A stretch of DNA of 64,000 nucleotides, from positions 1,364,001-1,428,000 of the forward strand of contig JAQFVV010012496.1 in the NCBI GenBank assembly GCA_028023455.1. Reading direction: 5' to 3'. This DNA comes from Epiperipatus broadwayi (taxonomy: Eukaryota; Onychophora; Udeonychophora; Euonychophora; Peripatidae). A model generated the notes under the pieces. That model was not told where the DNA came from. It saw nothing but the letters and a program-made list of their open reading frames with translations, and made no database searches. Made by a program: the position numbers and the translations under genes. Positions 42,852 to 54,015 of the stretch are shown here, one piece after another. The first letter of the stretch is position 1. Each line of letters begins with the position of its first letter.

Positions 42852-43904
42852 GATATCGGCTCCCCAAAATATAGATCTAGAATATTATCAAACTCTGAAG
42901 AATATTTATAAAAACGCAAAAGCCATGATTAAATTACATAATAATACTAGGAAGATTAACATTGAGAAAGCTGTAAAACAGGGTGACTCCATATCTTCAA
43001 ACTTTTTACAGCAGTTGTGCAAGAATTATTTTTGTGAATTAAAATGGGAAGCCATGAGACTAAAAGTAAATGAAGATTACTTAAGTCATCAAGTTTTTAC
43101 AGATGATGTAATTCTTTTTGCAAATAAGAAATGTTACAAGAGTTATTAGATGAAAGTAAGAATGGACTAAAGGTAAATGTTAAAAAGATTAAAGTAATGT
43201 ACAATGGATTTATTCAAAAGAAGAAAGCAAAGATTGATAATGATGAGTTGCAAGTAGATAACAATTATAAATATCTTGGTCACATTATTACTACAGATGG
43301 AAACATAGTGAACGAAGGTAAATCACAGAATTAAACTATGTTGGAGTGCTTTTGATAGAAATAATATTAAAAGAAAATAAGTCTACGTTTAAAAAGGAAG
43401 ATTTTTAATAAATATATTTGACTAATTCTTACTTATCGTTCTGAGACTTGGATACTTATTACAAAAACAAGAGACCAGTCAACAAAATATGTACAGAAGT
43501 ATGTTGTGAGTAAAAAGAAGAAACCCAAAACAAAATACATGCGTGAGAAATCAAAAAAGGGATTACTAATATCATTGAAAGAATTAAGAAACTGAAAGGA
43601 AATTGGGCTGAACATATTGCCGGAAGTGATGATAACAGATGGACAGTTGAAATCTTAAATTGTATTCCAAGAAATTGTAAAAGATGTAGAAAGAGTCCAC
43701 ATGTGAGATGGATGGATGATGAAGCATTGAAGTGTGCTGGGGTGAAGAAGAGAAGCTAAAAATCGGAGATGATGAATTGAACTTGGAGAGACCTTCATCC
43801 TGCAGTGAATCGATAATGGTTGAAAATGATGAGATTAAATTATTTTACAGAATTATCCAAATAATAAGTAAACTGTAAATAAGAGTCATAGATCGCATGA
43901 GCCT

Positions 43905-44150
43905 ATCTCTTAAGCTTGTAAGTTATAAACAATGAGGATTGCCAATTCCTCAACAAGCCTTGTGATAAATGCTTAGCCAGAGCCAGCACTTAAAATATCT
44001 CTGTCAGAACCCCCCCCCAACACCTGACCATGGTTTCGTGCTTTGGCATTCCTCAGAGAGATGCCAGGTAGGTTCAGACACTAGATCTAAAAATGCCAAC
44101 CCAAAGCCAAGCACTTATCTAAAAGTTATCTATCGAGTGGAAAATCTGAA
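43905..44150 (-). repeat. Family G single arm
   Basis: Shares 'agacactagatctaaaaa', 'gccaacccaaag' and the ribozyme with 30491-31018. Not a foldback. Confidence 0.7.
44021..44061 (-). ncRNA. Hammerhead ribozyme motif, family G (copy G3)
   Basis: UCUCU, CUGAGGA, UGC-CAAA-GCA, C, GAAA, ACCAUGGU, C17 and AGGUG. Core and GUC intact; stem I only about 3 bp. Confidence 0.72.
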
Positions 44151-44220
44151 ATTTTCAGACATCTACATTACTCTGGTATTTTCCAAACTGATAGCTGAAT
44201 CTGTATAAAATCATGTGAGA

Positions 44221-44740
44221 ATGAAGGTATTAGTCACTGCTGTTAACGTGCATCATGTCCCTGATCTGAGTTCAAAACTAAGCTAGATAAACGTTGAATT
44301 TTTTTCAGGTGACATACAAATGTAGACTTGGGAGACTCATAAGCAACCCGCCATCAATTCAATAACACTCGGGAAATGAATATCTAGCTCTTCTTAGAAA
44401 GGAAACATTTCAGATTAATCCGGATTGGTCTGATAAGTATAGGGATCTAAGATTTGCAATTTTTTTTTTTTTTAAAACATGAAATAATACTTCTAAATAT
44501 AAAAAATAAATTTAGCATTCTATGCTGTTTATATATTCAATCAAAATTGAGAATCACCATTACACATTTAAATCTATATATTTTTTAAAATTCATAAAGA
44601 ATTTTGAACATTATTTTATATATTAAAAAAAAAAACAATTTTTTTAAAAAAATATTTTGCTATTTGGGAAGAAGTAAATAATTAATTTACAATGAATATT
44701 AAATAAAAAATAAATAATCTATATTCTTTATTACTTTATA
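44221..44740. other. Unassigned spacer
   Basis: AT-rich; nothing recognised. Confidence 0.4.
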
Positions 44741-44960
44741 CTATGCTTTTGTACAACCCACTATTGACAGTTTCGATTCCCCCAGCAATCTTCTTCAGAA
44801 CTTTTATTTATATAATTACTTTTTACAACCCACTATTGACAGTTTCGATTGCTTCAAGCAATCTTCTTCAGAACTTCTACTTATATTCACAAATCTTAAA
44901 ATTCTGAAGGATTGCTGGGGCAATCGAATAATAGTGGGTTGTAAAAAAAAACATTGTAAA
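44741..44960. repeat. Family C repeats: tandem pair plus inverted third copy
   Basis: Two direct copies about 72 bp apart, each with 'caacccactattgacagttt'. Minus-strand motifs at 44763-44801 and 44835-44874: GUU, CUGAAGA, GAUUGC...GCAAUC (second copy a clean hairpin), GAAA, CUGUC, AAU. GUC is present and stem I is 3 bp. A third copy (44890-44945) is inverted and lacks GAAGAA. Confidence 0.6.
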
Positions 44961-45056
44961 AAGTAATAAAAATCATAGAAGATATTAATATTAAATGGAT
45001 TTGGCAGTGCAATAAGGAAGATAAAGTTATAACACTTCATAAAATCAAATCCTTAC

Positions 45057-45198
45057 CGTTTGCGCTTTAATCAGTTCATTCTGAAGCTTATTATAAGCAA
45101 TTTCCTTGACTTCTGCCACGGATACACTCCTAAGCCTTGAAGATGAGTTAGCATCACTCAACATTTCGCAAAAACGGTTGGCACAAGTATCTTGTTCT
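45057..45198 (-). CDS. RAB3IP: Exon of a Rabin8/RAB3IP-like Rab GEF, upstream of the Sec2 coiled coil
   Basis: 142 bp: one base completing a codon, then 47 codons. The acceptor is tatatattag|AGAACAAG (an alternative 2 bp further in is possible) and the donor is CAAACG|gtaagg at 45056-45055. The C-terminal part, SRLRSVSVAEVKEIAYNKL then QNELIKAQT, matches the vertebrate RAB3IP segment SRLRSPSVLEVREKGYERL followed by KEELAKAQ. In that protein it runs straight into ELKLKDEEC, exactly what the exon at 2010-2105 supplies. The first 16 residues (EQDTCANRFCEMLSD) are less conserved. Earlier exons are not seen in the window. Confidence 0.92.
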
Positions 45199-47684
45199 CT
45201 AATATATAAAGATAAAATAGTCAAAGTTGTAGTCGCTGCAATATTAAAATGTCCGTAATTCACGCATTACTTTTATAAAATATATATATGATAACACAGA
45301 TTTCACAAATCCAAAGCTGTGACGTCTGAATTTAATCAAATTAACTTCTGTTAAAATCATATGATTTCAAAACCATTCACAGGTGATAGTGGATCTGAAT
45401 AGCCATTTCTTATTATAATGAATTACCAACAGCCGGACGGATTAATTTCATCCAACAATATACTTCTAAATCAACAGTTCAATATCTTTTAATAAAGAAG
45501 CAACACGGACAGATATGAATCATAAAAAAATCGAATCCCATAAAATCTAACGAAATGTAATAAACTTTACCAAATTAACTTCTCTACCAGATGAATGGGG
45601 GGAAAAGCAGAACTTATTAAGCATGCTCTGTCTTTTTTTTTTTTAAATGCTTACAGGTCAAAATTAAAATACTAATTTACATATTTTCTAAAAATGTCCT
45701 TCACAGTTTAAATCATGGTAAACAAACAACCGGTAATTTATGTTGAAAATTTATGATTAAACTTTCGACGTTTTATATTTGAAATAAGGTAGTACAATAT
45801 TTATTGCAGAAGAGGATTTAAAAACTAAATAAGTTTACTGACTATAGAATAAAAAATAAAAAAACTAATTTCAATATTATTTTGTGTCGGTGCATAAATC
45901 TAAAATCATTTGATCTTAAACAACAGCCAAAATAAATTAGCAAGGTGAGTAATTTGAAATGCTTTTTATCATTTTTCTAAAACTACTTGCTTAACTATTA
46001 TTATGATATATTAGGTAGATTTATGGGTGAGTATAATTTAAATATACTATAGTCAGATTAATATAGTAAAAAAAAAAAAAAAGTGTTTTAAAATATACGA
46101 TTCAGAAGTAGAAGTTAAAATAGTTTAAAAATATTATTCCTATACACACATACCAACGATGGCGGACATGTAAGTATTTTCTGTCGATCTAAAGTGGCTA
46201 AATTACCATAATTTTTACAATCGGAAAATGTGAATACAGTACAAACAATGTCGTAATTACTACTGAAAATAATTTATATACGCATACACTTAAAAAAAAA
46301 AAAAAGCTTTGATGATAGAAAAAAAAACTACTGAATTCTGTAAATTTATTATTTTTTATAGATATGTGTTGCTTCGAAGATTCTTTAAATAACAACTTTA
46401 ACAAAAATTACTAAAAGAAGAAAAACATTATATTCTACAAGTGCCCATATGAACATCAGATACAAATGCTAGTCCGATTTCCGAAGTAGTTTCTGTCTGT
46501 TAGTAAAGTGCGCAATGGATTTCTATAACGCTATTCAAGTTTGAACTCAAGCCAATCTCATTTTGTCAGTTACATGCTAAATGTAGAGCCATATGAATCT
46601 GGAAAAAGAATGGTATATACCAAAATAAAGCACCTATTAGATATTGACAGGTTTAATTCATAATATATATATATATGTATGTGTGTGCAAAGCTGGCCAA
46701 TACAAGCAGCGTTGTTGCATTCTAGAAATAATGATATATAGAAAAGAATGAAGCAAACTGCAAGTAATCTACATATTCTAATTTGCATAATAAATTGTCT
46801 AACAATATGCAAATTAGCAGAGGTGTTAAAAATGCCTGCTGAACTAAAAGGGGGGGGGGGAGTGCAGACTAGTGATATTAGTATAGTAGAAATGAAAGCA
46901 GTTTGATGTGTGCAGTTGCCGATCAGACAGTGCAGAAAAGATCCAATTAGAATGACTCCGAGATGTGAATAAGTAGTAAGGTGCTCATTAAAACGAAGAT
47001 TGAAAATCAGAGTAAATAGTAATGAAACTGCTAGTGGAAACTAACGTAGAAAGTTACGGAATTGAAATGATAAACTTTAAAGAAAGAGAACTGACCCTAA
47101 ACGAACTTTTAATAGATTGTTGTAAAAGAGTCCAACTCCATACAGAACCATTTGTATGGAATTTAGACTGATTATATTTGTAGAGTTCAACCAGACAGAC
47201 GCCAGTTGAACATACTAATCTATTACTAGCTTATACATTAATCGGAGTAAATAAACTCGCTAAATTAGTAAAACTTTCGTGTGTTTAATTTTAAGTATAA
47301 CTAATGCTGCTTAAATTATAGTTTGGCCCTGTACATATCAGCCTCACACAATTTTTCTAATTTACATTTGAAAATCTCAATTATAATTTTATAGTGGTGA
47401 CATTTTCAAGTCATAATATTGAATTGAACAGTAGTTTAAGTAAACATGCGTAAATATAGGAAATATAACATTCATCACTGAAGAAGGCTAACAGTCAAAA
47501 ACTGAGGATCACATTAACATTATCATTTGGTTTCCATGAACTATTCACACTCGGCTTACAGTAAAAAAAAATGTAGATTGGATTATTATTGTTAATGAAC
47601 AAGATAAATGAGTTAGGGGTCATATATTGCCTTGTTTGGTACATGTTTAATAACAGAGATAATTTTCGGGAAGTTTAGATAATG
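45199..47684. other. Upstream intron or flank, no feature recognised
   Basis: No coding similarity. There is a 10-G run near 46850 and a decayed HHR-like string near 47488-47510 (CUGAAGA, GGCUAACAGUC, AAAA). Confidence 0.5.
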
Positions 47685-48790
47685 CAGTCATCGTCATCAT
47701 AATCTCATTGTCAACCATTACATATCCACTGCAGGATGAAGGTCTCTCCAAGTTTAATCCATCTTTTCCATTCTCTAGCCTCTTTTCTCCACATCACCCC
47801 TAAGCACCTTCCTATCTCATCCATCCATCTCACATGCAGTCTCTTTTTGGGTCTCTTACAATCTTTAGGAATCCAATTCAAGATTTTAATTGTCCATCTA
47901 TTATCTTTTCTAGCAACATGTCCAGCCCAATTCCACTTCAATATTTCAATTCTTTTGTTCTCTTACCCATATACTGCATTTTTGATCTTTTCTTGTTATT
48001 CCTAACATGCATCTCTACACATCTTTGAGTAGTTTGAAGTCTCCGTATTGCTCTTCTATTAAGTGTCAACTCTCAGATCCAAAAGTAAGAACTGGTAAAA
48101 CACATTTAGTAAAAACCTTCCTTTTCAAACACAGGCATATTTCCTCTTACTGTCAAGTTATTTCTACCAAAAGCACTACAACCAAGTTTAATTCTATGAT
48201 TAATTTCATCCATTATGTTTCCATCTGTAGTAATAATCTGACCACAATAATTGTAGTTGTTAACTTCTAACTCATCACAATCAATCTTTATTTTCATATT
48301 TTGAGAAAATTCATTAAACATTACTTTAGTCTTTTTAACATTTATCTTTAGCCGTACTTTCCTACTTTCATCTGATAACTCTTGCAACATTTCCTGCAGC
48401 TCTAAAGCATTATTTTCACAAACAACTACATCATCTGCAAAATCTAAATGACTTAAATAATCTCCATTTACTTTCACTCCTTTAGTTTCCCATTTTAATC
48501 CACAAAATACTTCTTGCAGCACTGCTGTAAAAAGGTTTGGAGATATGGAGTCATCCTGTCTTACATCCTTCTCAATGTTGACTTTCTTAGTATCATTATG
48601 TAATCTAATTGTTACCGTTGCATTTTTATAAATATTCTTCAGAATATAATAATATTCTGGGTCTATATCTTGATGATCCAATGCTTTAATTACTGAAGAA
48701 ATGCTTATAGAATCATATGCCTTTCCATAATCTACACATCCAAAGCATAATGGCAACTCATATTCATTGGCCCTTTCAAATAACTTCTCT
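47685..48790 (-). pseudogene. RTE-like non-LTR retrotransposon, RT and tail
   Basis: One long frame at 48756-48106 (about 216 codons) has LCFGCVDYGKAYDSISI, VRQDDSISPNLFTAVLQEVF and HLDFADDVVVCENN with the F-A-D-D catalytic box intact. It continues through KLKINVKKTKVMFNEF and QIITTDGNIMDEINHRI. The tail, in another frame (47941-47711), has WNWAGHVARKDNRW and KRLHVRWMDEIGRCLG. The RT N-terminus and endonuclease are absent. The 3' end is near 47690 ('gatgatgacgatgac' in element sense). The best-preserved RT stretch in the window, but truncated, so not autonomous. Confidence 0.87.
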
Positions 48791-49279
48791 CAATACTTGG
48801 ATATGATGCAGTATAAGTAGGTAAATAAATTTGTCCTTATGTCCTACTAGGCTCTTTTTGAAGTTCTACGATAATATAATCGGCTTGAAAATATGTATCA
48901 AAAATACTGAAAAAGTAATACATTTGAGATGTGTGGATGGCATGCACTACCAAAATGAAAATAAAAATTAATGATATCAAAATTGAACCCTTAATAGTGG
49001 CTTTTCACAATCAGTAGATTGATTTTTTTCTTGCAGAAATAGACATTCTAATTGTTTATCAAGAACTAAACTTTTTGTTGTAGAGTACTTTAGAAATGAT
49101 GTTTCCAAATTATAACCGTAATGAAAAAATAACAAAGATGATTTTTTTTGAATAAGTCAAACAGAACACATGATTTCTTTTCTTAGTTATAATCTAATCC
49201 ACAATAACTTCTGAGCCTTAATTCACTTAATGTCTTTTTTGACCATCACTACTTACATTAACAACCAGAGAAGTAGAGA
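48791..49279. other. Unassigned spacer
   Basis: Nothing recognised. Confidence 0.4.
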
Positions 49280-49440
49280 AGAGGGTGGATATCGCCCTTT
49301 TCTTACAAAATTCTTTGTCATGTGTTTACGGTTTGATCGCTATTCAGACAGCCATCATAACATCTGATTGGCTGTCAGATAAGCATTATAATTATAATAA
49401 GCGTGAGAGGTTTGCAGCCTTTCAATTTAATTAACAATTA
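49280..49440. mobile_element. Decayed copy of the 41560 MITE
   Basis: Shares 'acatctgattggctgtca', 'gcgtgagaggttt' and 'gcctttcaatttaatt' with 41560-41800; the left arm is eroded. Confidence 0.6.
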
Positions 49441-49484
49441 GCCAACTGTTTAAATATCTAAAGAAAATAAAAAAATGTAAATTG

Positions 49485-49672
49485 ATATAAGCGCTAGGAA
49501 CGCCGCTGAGTAAGAAAAGCTTAAAAATAAGTTTATTATAGTATACTGAGCAGCTTTCGATATCTTAATCCACTATAACTACGAAATCAAGATTAAGATA
49601 TTGAAAGCTGCTGAGCATACCATATTAAAATTTTTATTCCTAAGCTTTTCTTATTCCAGGTTCCTAGCTTAT
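49485..49672. repeat. Family E-like foldback
   Basis: Arms 'aagcgctaggaac' / 'ggttcctagctta' and 'gagcagctttcgatatctta' / 'taagatattgaaagctgctg'. The inner GAUAU-CGAAAGC blocks resemble family E. No intact hammerhead. Confidence 0.55.
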
Positions 49673-49755
49673 ATCCATTACATTTGTATGTGAAAAGTAA
49701 ACCCAAATCACCCTTTCCTTTATTTTGGTGTAATATCTTATAAATACAATTTATC

Positions 49756-49846
49756 CAAACCACTTTGAACACTTTTTAGCAAAATCCTTTATTGTATGTA
49801 TATATGTACAATAAAGGATTTTGCTAAAAAGTGTTCAAAGTGGTTT
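49756..49846. repeat. Perfect 40-bp palindrome with 10-nt loop
   Basis: 49756-49795 ('caaaccactttgaacacttt' onward) is the exact complement of 49806-49845; the loop is 'tgtatatatg'. No family member seen elsewhere in the window. Confidence 0.8.
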
Positions 49847-50269
49847 GAATAAACTGTATTTAAAAGTAAACCAATATAATAAATGAACTATTACTTGTAA
49901 CAGAATTAGCTTCCCATTATTTTTTTTTTTTTAAAGATATCATAAAGATGGCTTATTTTAGACTTGCATAAAAAGTGGGCCGTTTTCATATTATTGAATA
50001 AATTTGCATACATTACTGTGGCATTCACAAACTATTAGGGAAAATAGCTATGAATATGGGAACATAGAATTCCCGAAAGTGGTTAGCTTATCATATATAG
50101 CTTCATTAATTGTGTATAAAACGCACGCTTAGTATTATCAGTATGAAAAGTTTTAGATAATGATTCACCATCCCAAAATGTATAGGTAGATCATAAAATT
50201 ATCATAAAACAGCTTCGTCAACTAAACATCTCTCATTCTTATCATCATATATTTAAATTTCTATATTGC

Positions 50270-50460
50270 TAGAAGGGATGATTTTAAATAGATAGTTGAA
50301 ATCTTACAATGGATTCTAAGAGACAGTGCAAGATCCAGAAAAAGATCACATAAGATGGATGGATGAAATAAGGAAGTGTACTGGGATAATGTGGATAAGA
50401 GAGGCTAGAAATAGGAGAAGCTGGATTAAACTTGAATAGACCTTCATGACTATATGTAAC
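50270..50460 (+). pseudogene. RTE-like 3' tail fragment
   Basis: Homologous to the RWMDEI tail region: 'agatggatggatgaaataag' and 'gattaaacttgaatagacct'. Only the last 190 bp. Confidence 0.7.
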
Positions 50461-50624
50461 GATAAAATTGTGTTCATATAATTCTGATTTTTCTTTTCAT
50501 ATTTCTTCATGCTCATATTAACTTTTGTCTTTTTCTCACTCCTTTTTTTTAAAAATTAAAATAATGACATTCATTTACAAATAATGGCTAACGATCATCC
50601 AATTGGAAAATAATTCTTAAAATT

Positions 50625-50815
50625 TTTATATGAACAATTGAAATCTTAAACAGGATTCCAAGAGATTGTAAAAGACCCAGAAAGAGACCACATGTGAGAT
50701 GGATGGATGAAATAAGAAAGTATGCAGGGGTGATGTGGAGGAGAAAAGCTAAAGATTGGAGAAGATGGATTGAACTTGGAGAGACCTTTATCCTGCAGTG
50801 GTGGTGGTGAGAATA
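50625..50815 (+). pseudogene. RTE-like 3' tail fragment (second)
   Basis: Closely related to the previous fragment and in the same orientation; ends 'atcctgcagtggtggtggtg'. Better preserved (RDCKRPRKRPHVRWMDEIRK-like). Confidence 0.75.
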
Positions 50816-52155
50816 TTTTAACAATATTACAATATTATTATACATCTAAAATGAAAATTGAAATAAACTTAAACCTGATGAAAGACAGTGAGAACTTTTT
50901 AAAAATATATAATGAAAAAAGAGATTAATAGAATATGTAGACATATACAATCCAAAAGAGAGATTAGGAGAATATGAGGATATAGAAAAATTGTATATTA
51001 TGAATAACGTCAAAAGAAAAGTAAAAAAATATATAGATTAAAAATTAAAAGTTTACATTTTGAATTATAAGTGTCAAACCAACTCGATCCACATCTTTGA
51101 CAAAAGCCATGAGGGGGGGGGGGCAGAGATAATTATAATTAAAAAATAATATATTTTAATGAAATAGTTTTGGGGGCAATTTTTATATACTGAATATTTT
51201 ATTTATGTATATAACTAACAACAATAACAGAAATAGATATCAAAACAACTAGATCTACAGACTATTAAAAGACAAAAATAAAACAAATTATTATCTTCAT
51301 ACAACCTTTAGTGATACTAAAAATGAAGCCTACAATTTAAAATAAAAAAGTAGTCTATAAAAATAAAGTTATAAAAAAAAATGTTTGAAATAAACAATTG
51401 CCTTTACTGATGATAACGGTGTTTTATCAATGATGATTAATGTCCCAATTGCCAATTTTCACCCCTTAAAAATATTGTTGGTATATTTAAAAATTAAAAT
51501 AACTTTTTTATTTAATTCCATTTAAAATATTTATTCAAATATAAATTTAATTTTACTTCACAGAAGAAAAAAAAAACATTGCATCAGTAGTTAAAAGATT
51601 ATCTTGAATTGATCTTACTCTTGTACTATTTGCAGTACTTACGTATTAGACCTGCTGCTTGTGTATGTGATCGCAAAATGTCATACCTTTCTCCAGTGAG
51701 GGGGTGGAGAGATCTTTGCGATGGAAAAATGCCTTAGTTGTGATTTTTTTAATATGGCATGTTAAAAACATCACAACTTCTAAAAATGTATTAAAGTCCC
51801 AATTACTGAACAATATGGCATTCAGCTAACACAAACATGGATAGCAGATCTAATATGTAAGAACCCTATGCGCTAACTTTTTCTATTACACCAGAATCAA
51901 GTAAGATAAACCTTTGCCCTCAGTATTTTCGTGCCATGGTAGAGTGGCGAATTTCAAAGTCTAAGGACTGTGGCTCACTTATTTCCAGTGCTCAAATTTT
52001 TTCCAATCATTTTGTGACATATTGGTGTGTAAGAATGCGGACTCTGTATACCATCTAATATGCGTAAATTTTACTATTATTCAATAGCTTGAGCAATAAG
52101 TCACTGAATTTGTAAACATAATCTCTTTGTTAAAAAAAATTAAAATTAAACAGTT
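50816..52155. other. Unassigned spacer
   Basis: A 10-12 G run near 51113. No gene recognised. Confidence 0.45.
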
Positions 52156-54015
52156 TACATATACACCTGGGTCTTGTTTTATGCGGATTATTTTAATGCG
52201 ATTTTGAAGTTATGCAATTCGCGTTTCTTCTTAATATCCTTCATATTTCACTATATTTATTAGATATCAAGAAATTTAAATTAATAACTTATTTTGACTT
52301 GAAATACTTTTTTTTTTCAAAAATATAACGTTATATTAGCTGCTTACGTTAATACGGCTTGAAGCTGCATTTAGGATCTTAGCTTCTACGTAAATAACCT
52401 ACTTATACTAATGAGTAAATAATAATAATAGCTTTATACATACATATAAAAATATCGCAATACATATTTAAAAATTTTAAACTTTTAAAATGTATTTCGT
52501 TAGATATTAACAGAAATAAATATTTTTTTAGATATTTGAAATAAATAATAATGAAGATTTTATTGATTTTATAAACTGAAAATAATCTTTCGAATGATAA
52601 TGTCTAATTTTTTTGTTTTGATTGCATCTCATTTTTTTAATATAGAAACAGCACAAGACTGGAAGTGGCGCTAGTTGTACAACACGTCACGAATCTTTCT
52701 TACTAGTTCACAAACGAACGCATATTGTCTATTAGCGGTAATGAATAAATTAAAAATGAAAAAATGTAAAATTAATACTGTAGTTGATAAAAAAAGTAAA
52801 AAAAGTTTGTCTTATATTAATTTTTTTCATACACCCGGGTCTCTTTTTACGCAGACTTATTTAACACGATTTTGAAGTTACGCGATCCATATTTCACCGG
52901 AAGTCGATTTCTGATAATGCACTATTACTTTAAATAATAAATTTCGCGCACCTATGTTATATTGAAAGTAATCGCACATTATTGGAATTCGACTTTCATT
53001 TTAGTAATTTCAATATTTTCAGTGCTTTATAATAGTAAGATTTTATGCAATAATGAAATTAAAATCATGATTTTTCACATTTTTTGTGTACACATATTAA
53101 ATTTTACAAGATTATAATGTAAATTTGTTCAAACATTGTGCGTGTTAATTTTGCATTTTAAATCACATTCTGTTTTTGCTTTTTAAAAAAGAACGTAATC
53201 AATTATTATTTTCTTATTAATGACACTAATCATTAATGTGCTCTTAAATTCCAACAAGAGCTAAATGGTTGTATGTCTGGATATCGCGAGCTTCATAAAC
53301 AATTAATAAAATCATCGTCTCAAAGATTAATTACTAATTACGTTGTCACCAGAAAATCAACACAACATGAGAGTGAAGTTGGTGCTAGCTGTATTTCCTC
53401 TTGAGAAAAATCTGATTTTTTTATCAGTTTGCAAACGAACTTGTTTATCGATAATAATTAAAACGTGTATAAAAAAAAAGTAAATTACTGTACAGTAAAT
53501 TATGCATAAAAACATATTATTTTGAATAAAATTAAATATTATAGTTAAAAAAAGTTTGTTTTGTATCATTTTTTTTCAAATTTGAAATTTTTTATTAGTC
53601 ACATTTTATTTCCTTATTTTTTTTTTTGCGCGAATTTTAAAGTAATTTTACGTTGGTGCTTTGCTTTTACGCGAATTTTTAAAAATCACAGACCGCATCC
53701 CCCCTTTTTCAATGTAAGTTACGTCTATTTTTGCGTGATTTCGTTTGCGCATGTTTTCTGAGAAACCTATCTATTGCATAAAATGAGACCCAGGTGTATT
53801 TGAAATTTTTCATTAGTCATACTTTATTTCCTTATTTTTTTAATGCGAATTTTAAAGTAATTTTTGCTTGTTGCTTTGCTTTTATGCCAATTTCTGAAAA
53901 TTACGGGAACCTATCCCCCATTTTTCAAAGTAAGTTACATTTATTTTTGTGCAATTTCTTTTGTGGGTGTTTTCTGAGGAACCTATCTACTGCATAAAAT
54001 GAAACCCAGGTGTAC
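52156..54015. repeat. Family P cluster with recurring CACCTGGGTC termini
   Basis: Outward and inward termini with the core CACCTGGGTC or complement lie at 52161 ('tacacctgggtcttgtttta'), 52829 ('tacacccgggtctctttt'), 53789-53799 ('gacccaggtgta') and 54006-54014. Subterminal blocks 'cgcgattttgaagttacgc' and 'gaacctatctat' recur. 53285-53800 duplicates 120-790. Probably several nested or partial non-autonomous DNA elements; no transposase seen. Confidence 0.6.

Larger units (their letters stand above)
41020..43870 (+). pseudogene. RTE-like non-LTR retrotransposon (longest copy), broken
   Basis: Pieces follow element order. Endonuclease: EIEDFYMKVQDAFDY (about 41103) and, in other frames, FNARID, FGYDDKIIGHRLAEFAAKI (41230-41290) and ELDYILSNKKYV (41335-41370). 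Reverse transcriptase: DDWKNAALILIFKKADKKDI (42474), FCFGFVDYEKAF (42730), KQGDSISSNF (42975), VFTDDVILFANKK (43095; F-T-D-D for F-A-D-D), GLKVNVKKIKVMYNGF (43160). Tail: DGNIVNEG, PHVRWMDDEAL (43695) and an end 'cttcatcctgcagtg' (43795). Two later insertions interrupt it: a foldback MITE (41560-41800) and a SINE (42778-42851). Confidence 0.85.
2106..45056 (-). other. Giant intron (42,951 bp) of the Rabin8-like gene
   Basis: The interval is bounded by a consensus donor (ACG|gtaagg, GT at 45056-45055) and acceptor (tttcag, AG at 2107-2106), and both flanking exons are phase 0. It is filled with repeats: hammerhead-bearing families, SINEs, mariners, hAT, Gypsy, CR1-like and RTE-like remnants. 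I found no further coxed coding exon inside it. A small unrecognised exon cannot be excluded, but the joined protein aligns with the vertebrate family without a gap, which makes an obligatory one unlikely. Confidence 0.85.

Noticed and set aside
47488-47515. CUGAAGA ... AAAAC string as another hammerhead
   Set aside because: Stem II barely pairs and GAAA is changed; too weak to call.
48106-48756. Active host gene encoding a reverse transcriptase
   Set aside because: Although long and with F-A-D-D intact, it lacks the RT N-terminus and endonuclease and is a truncated RTE-like copy.
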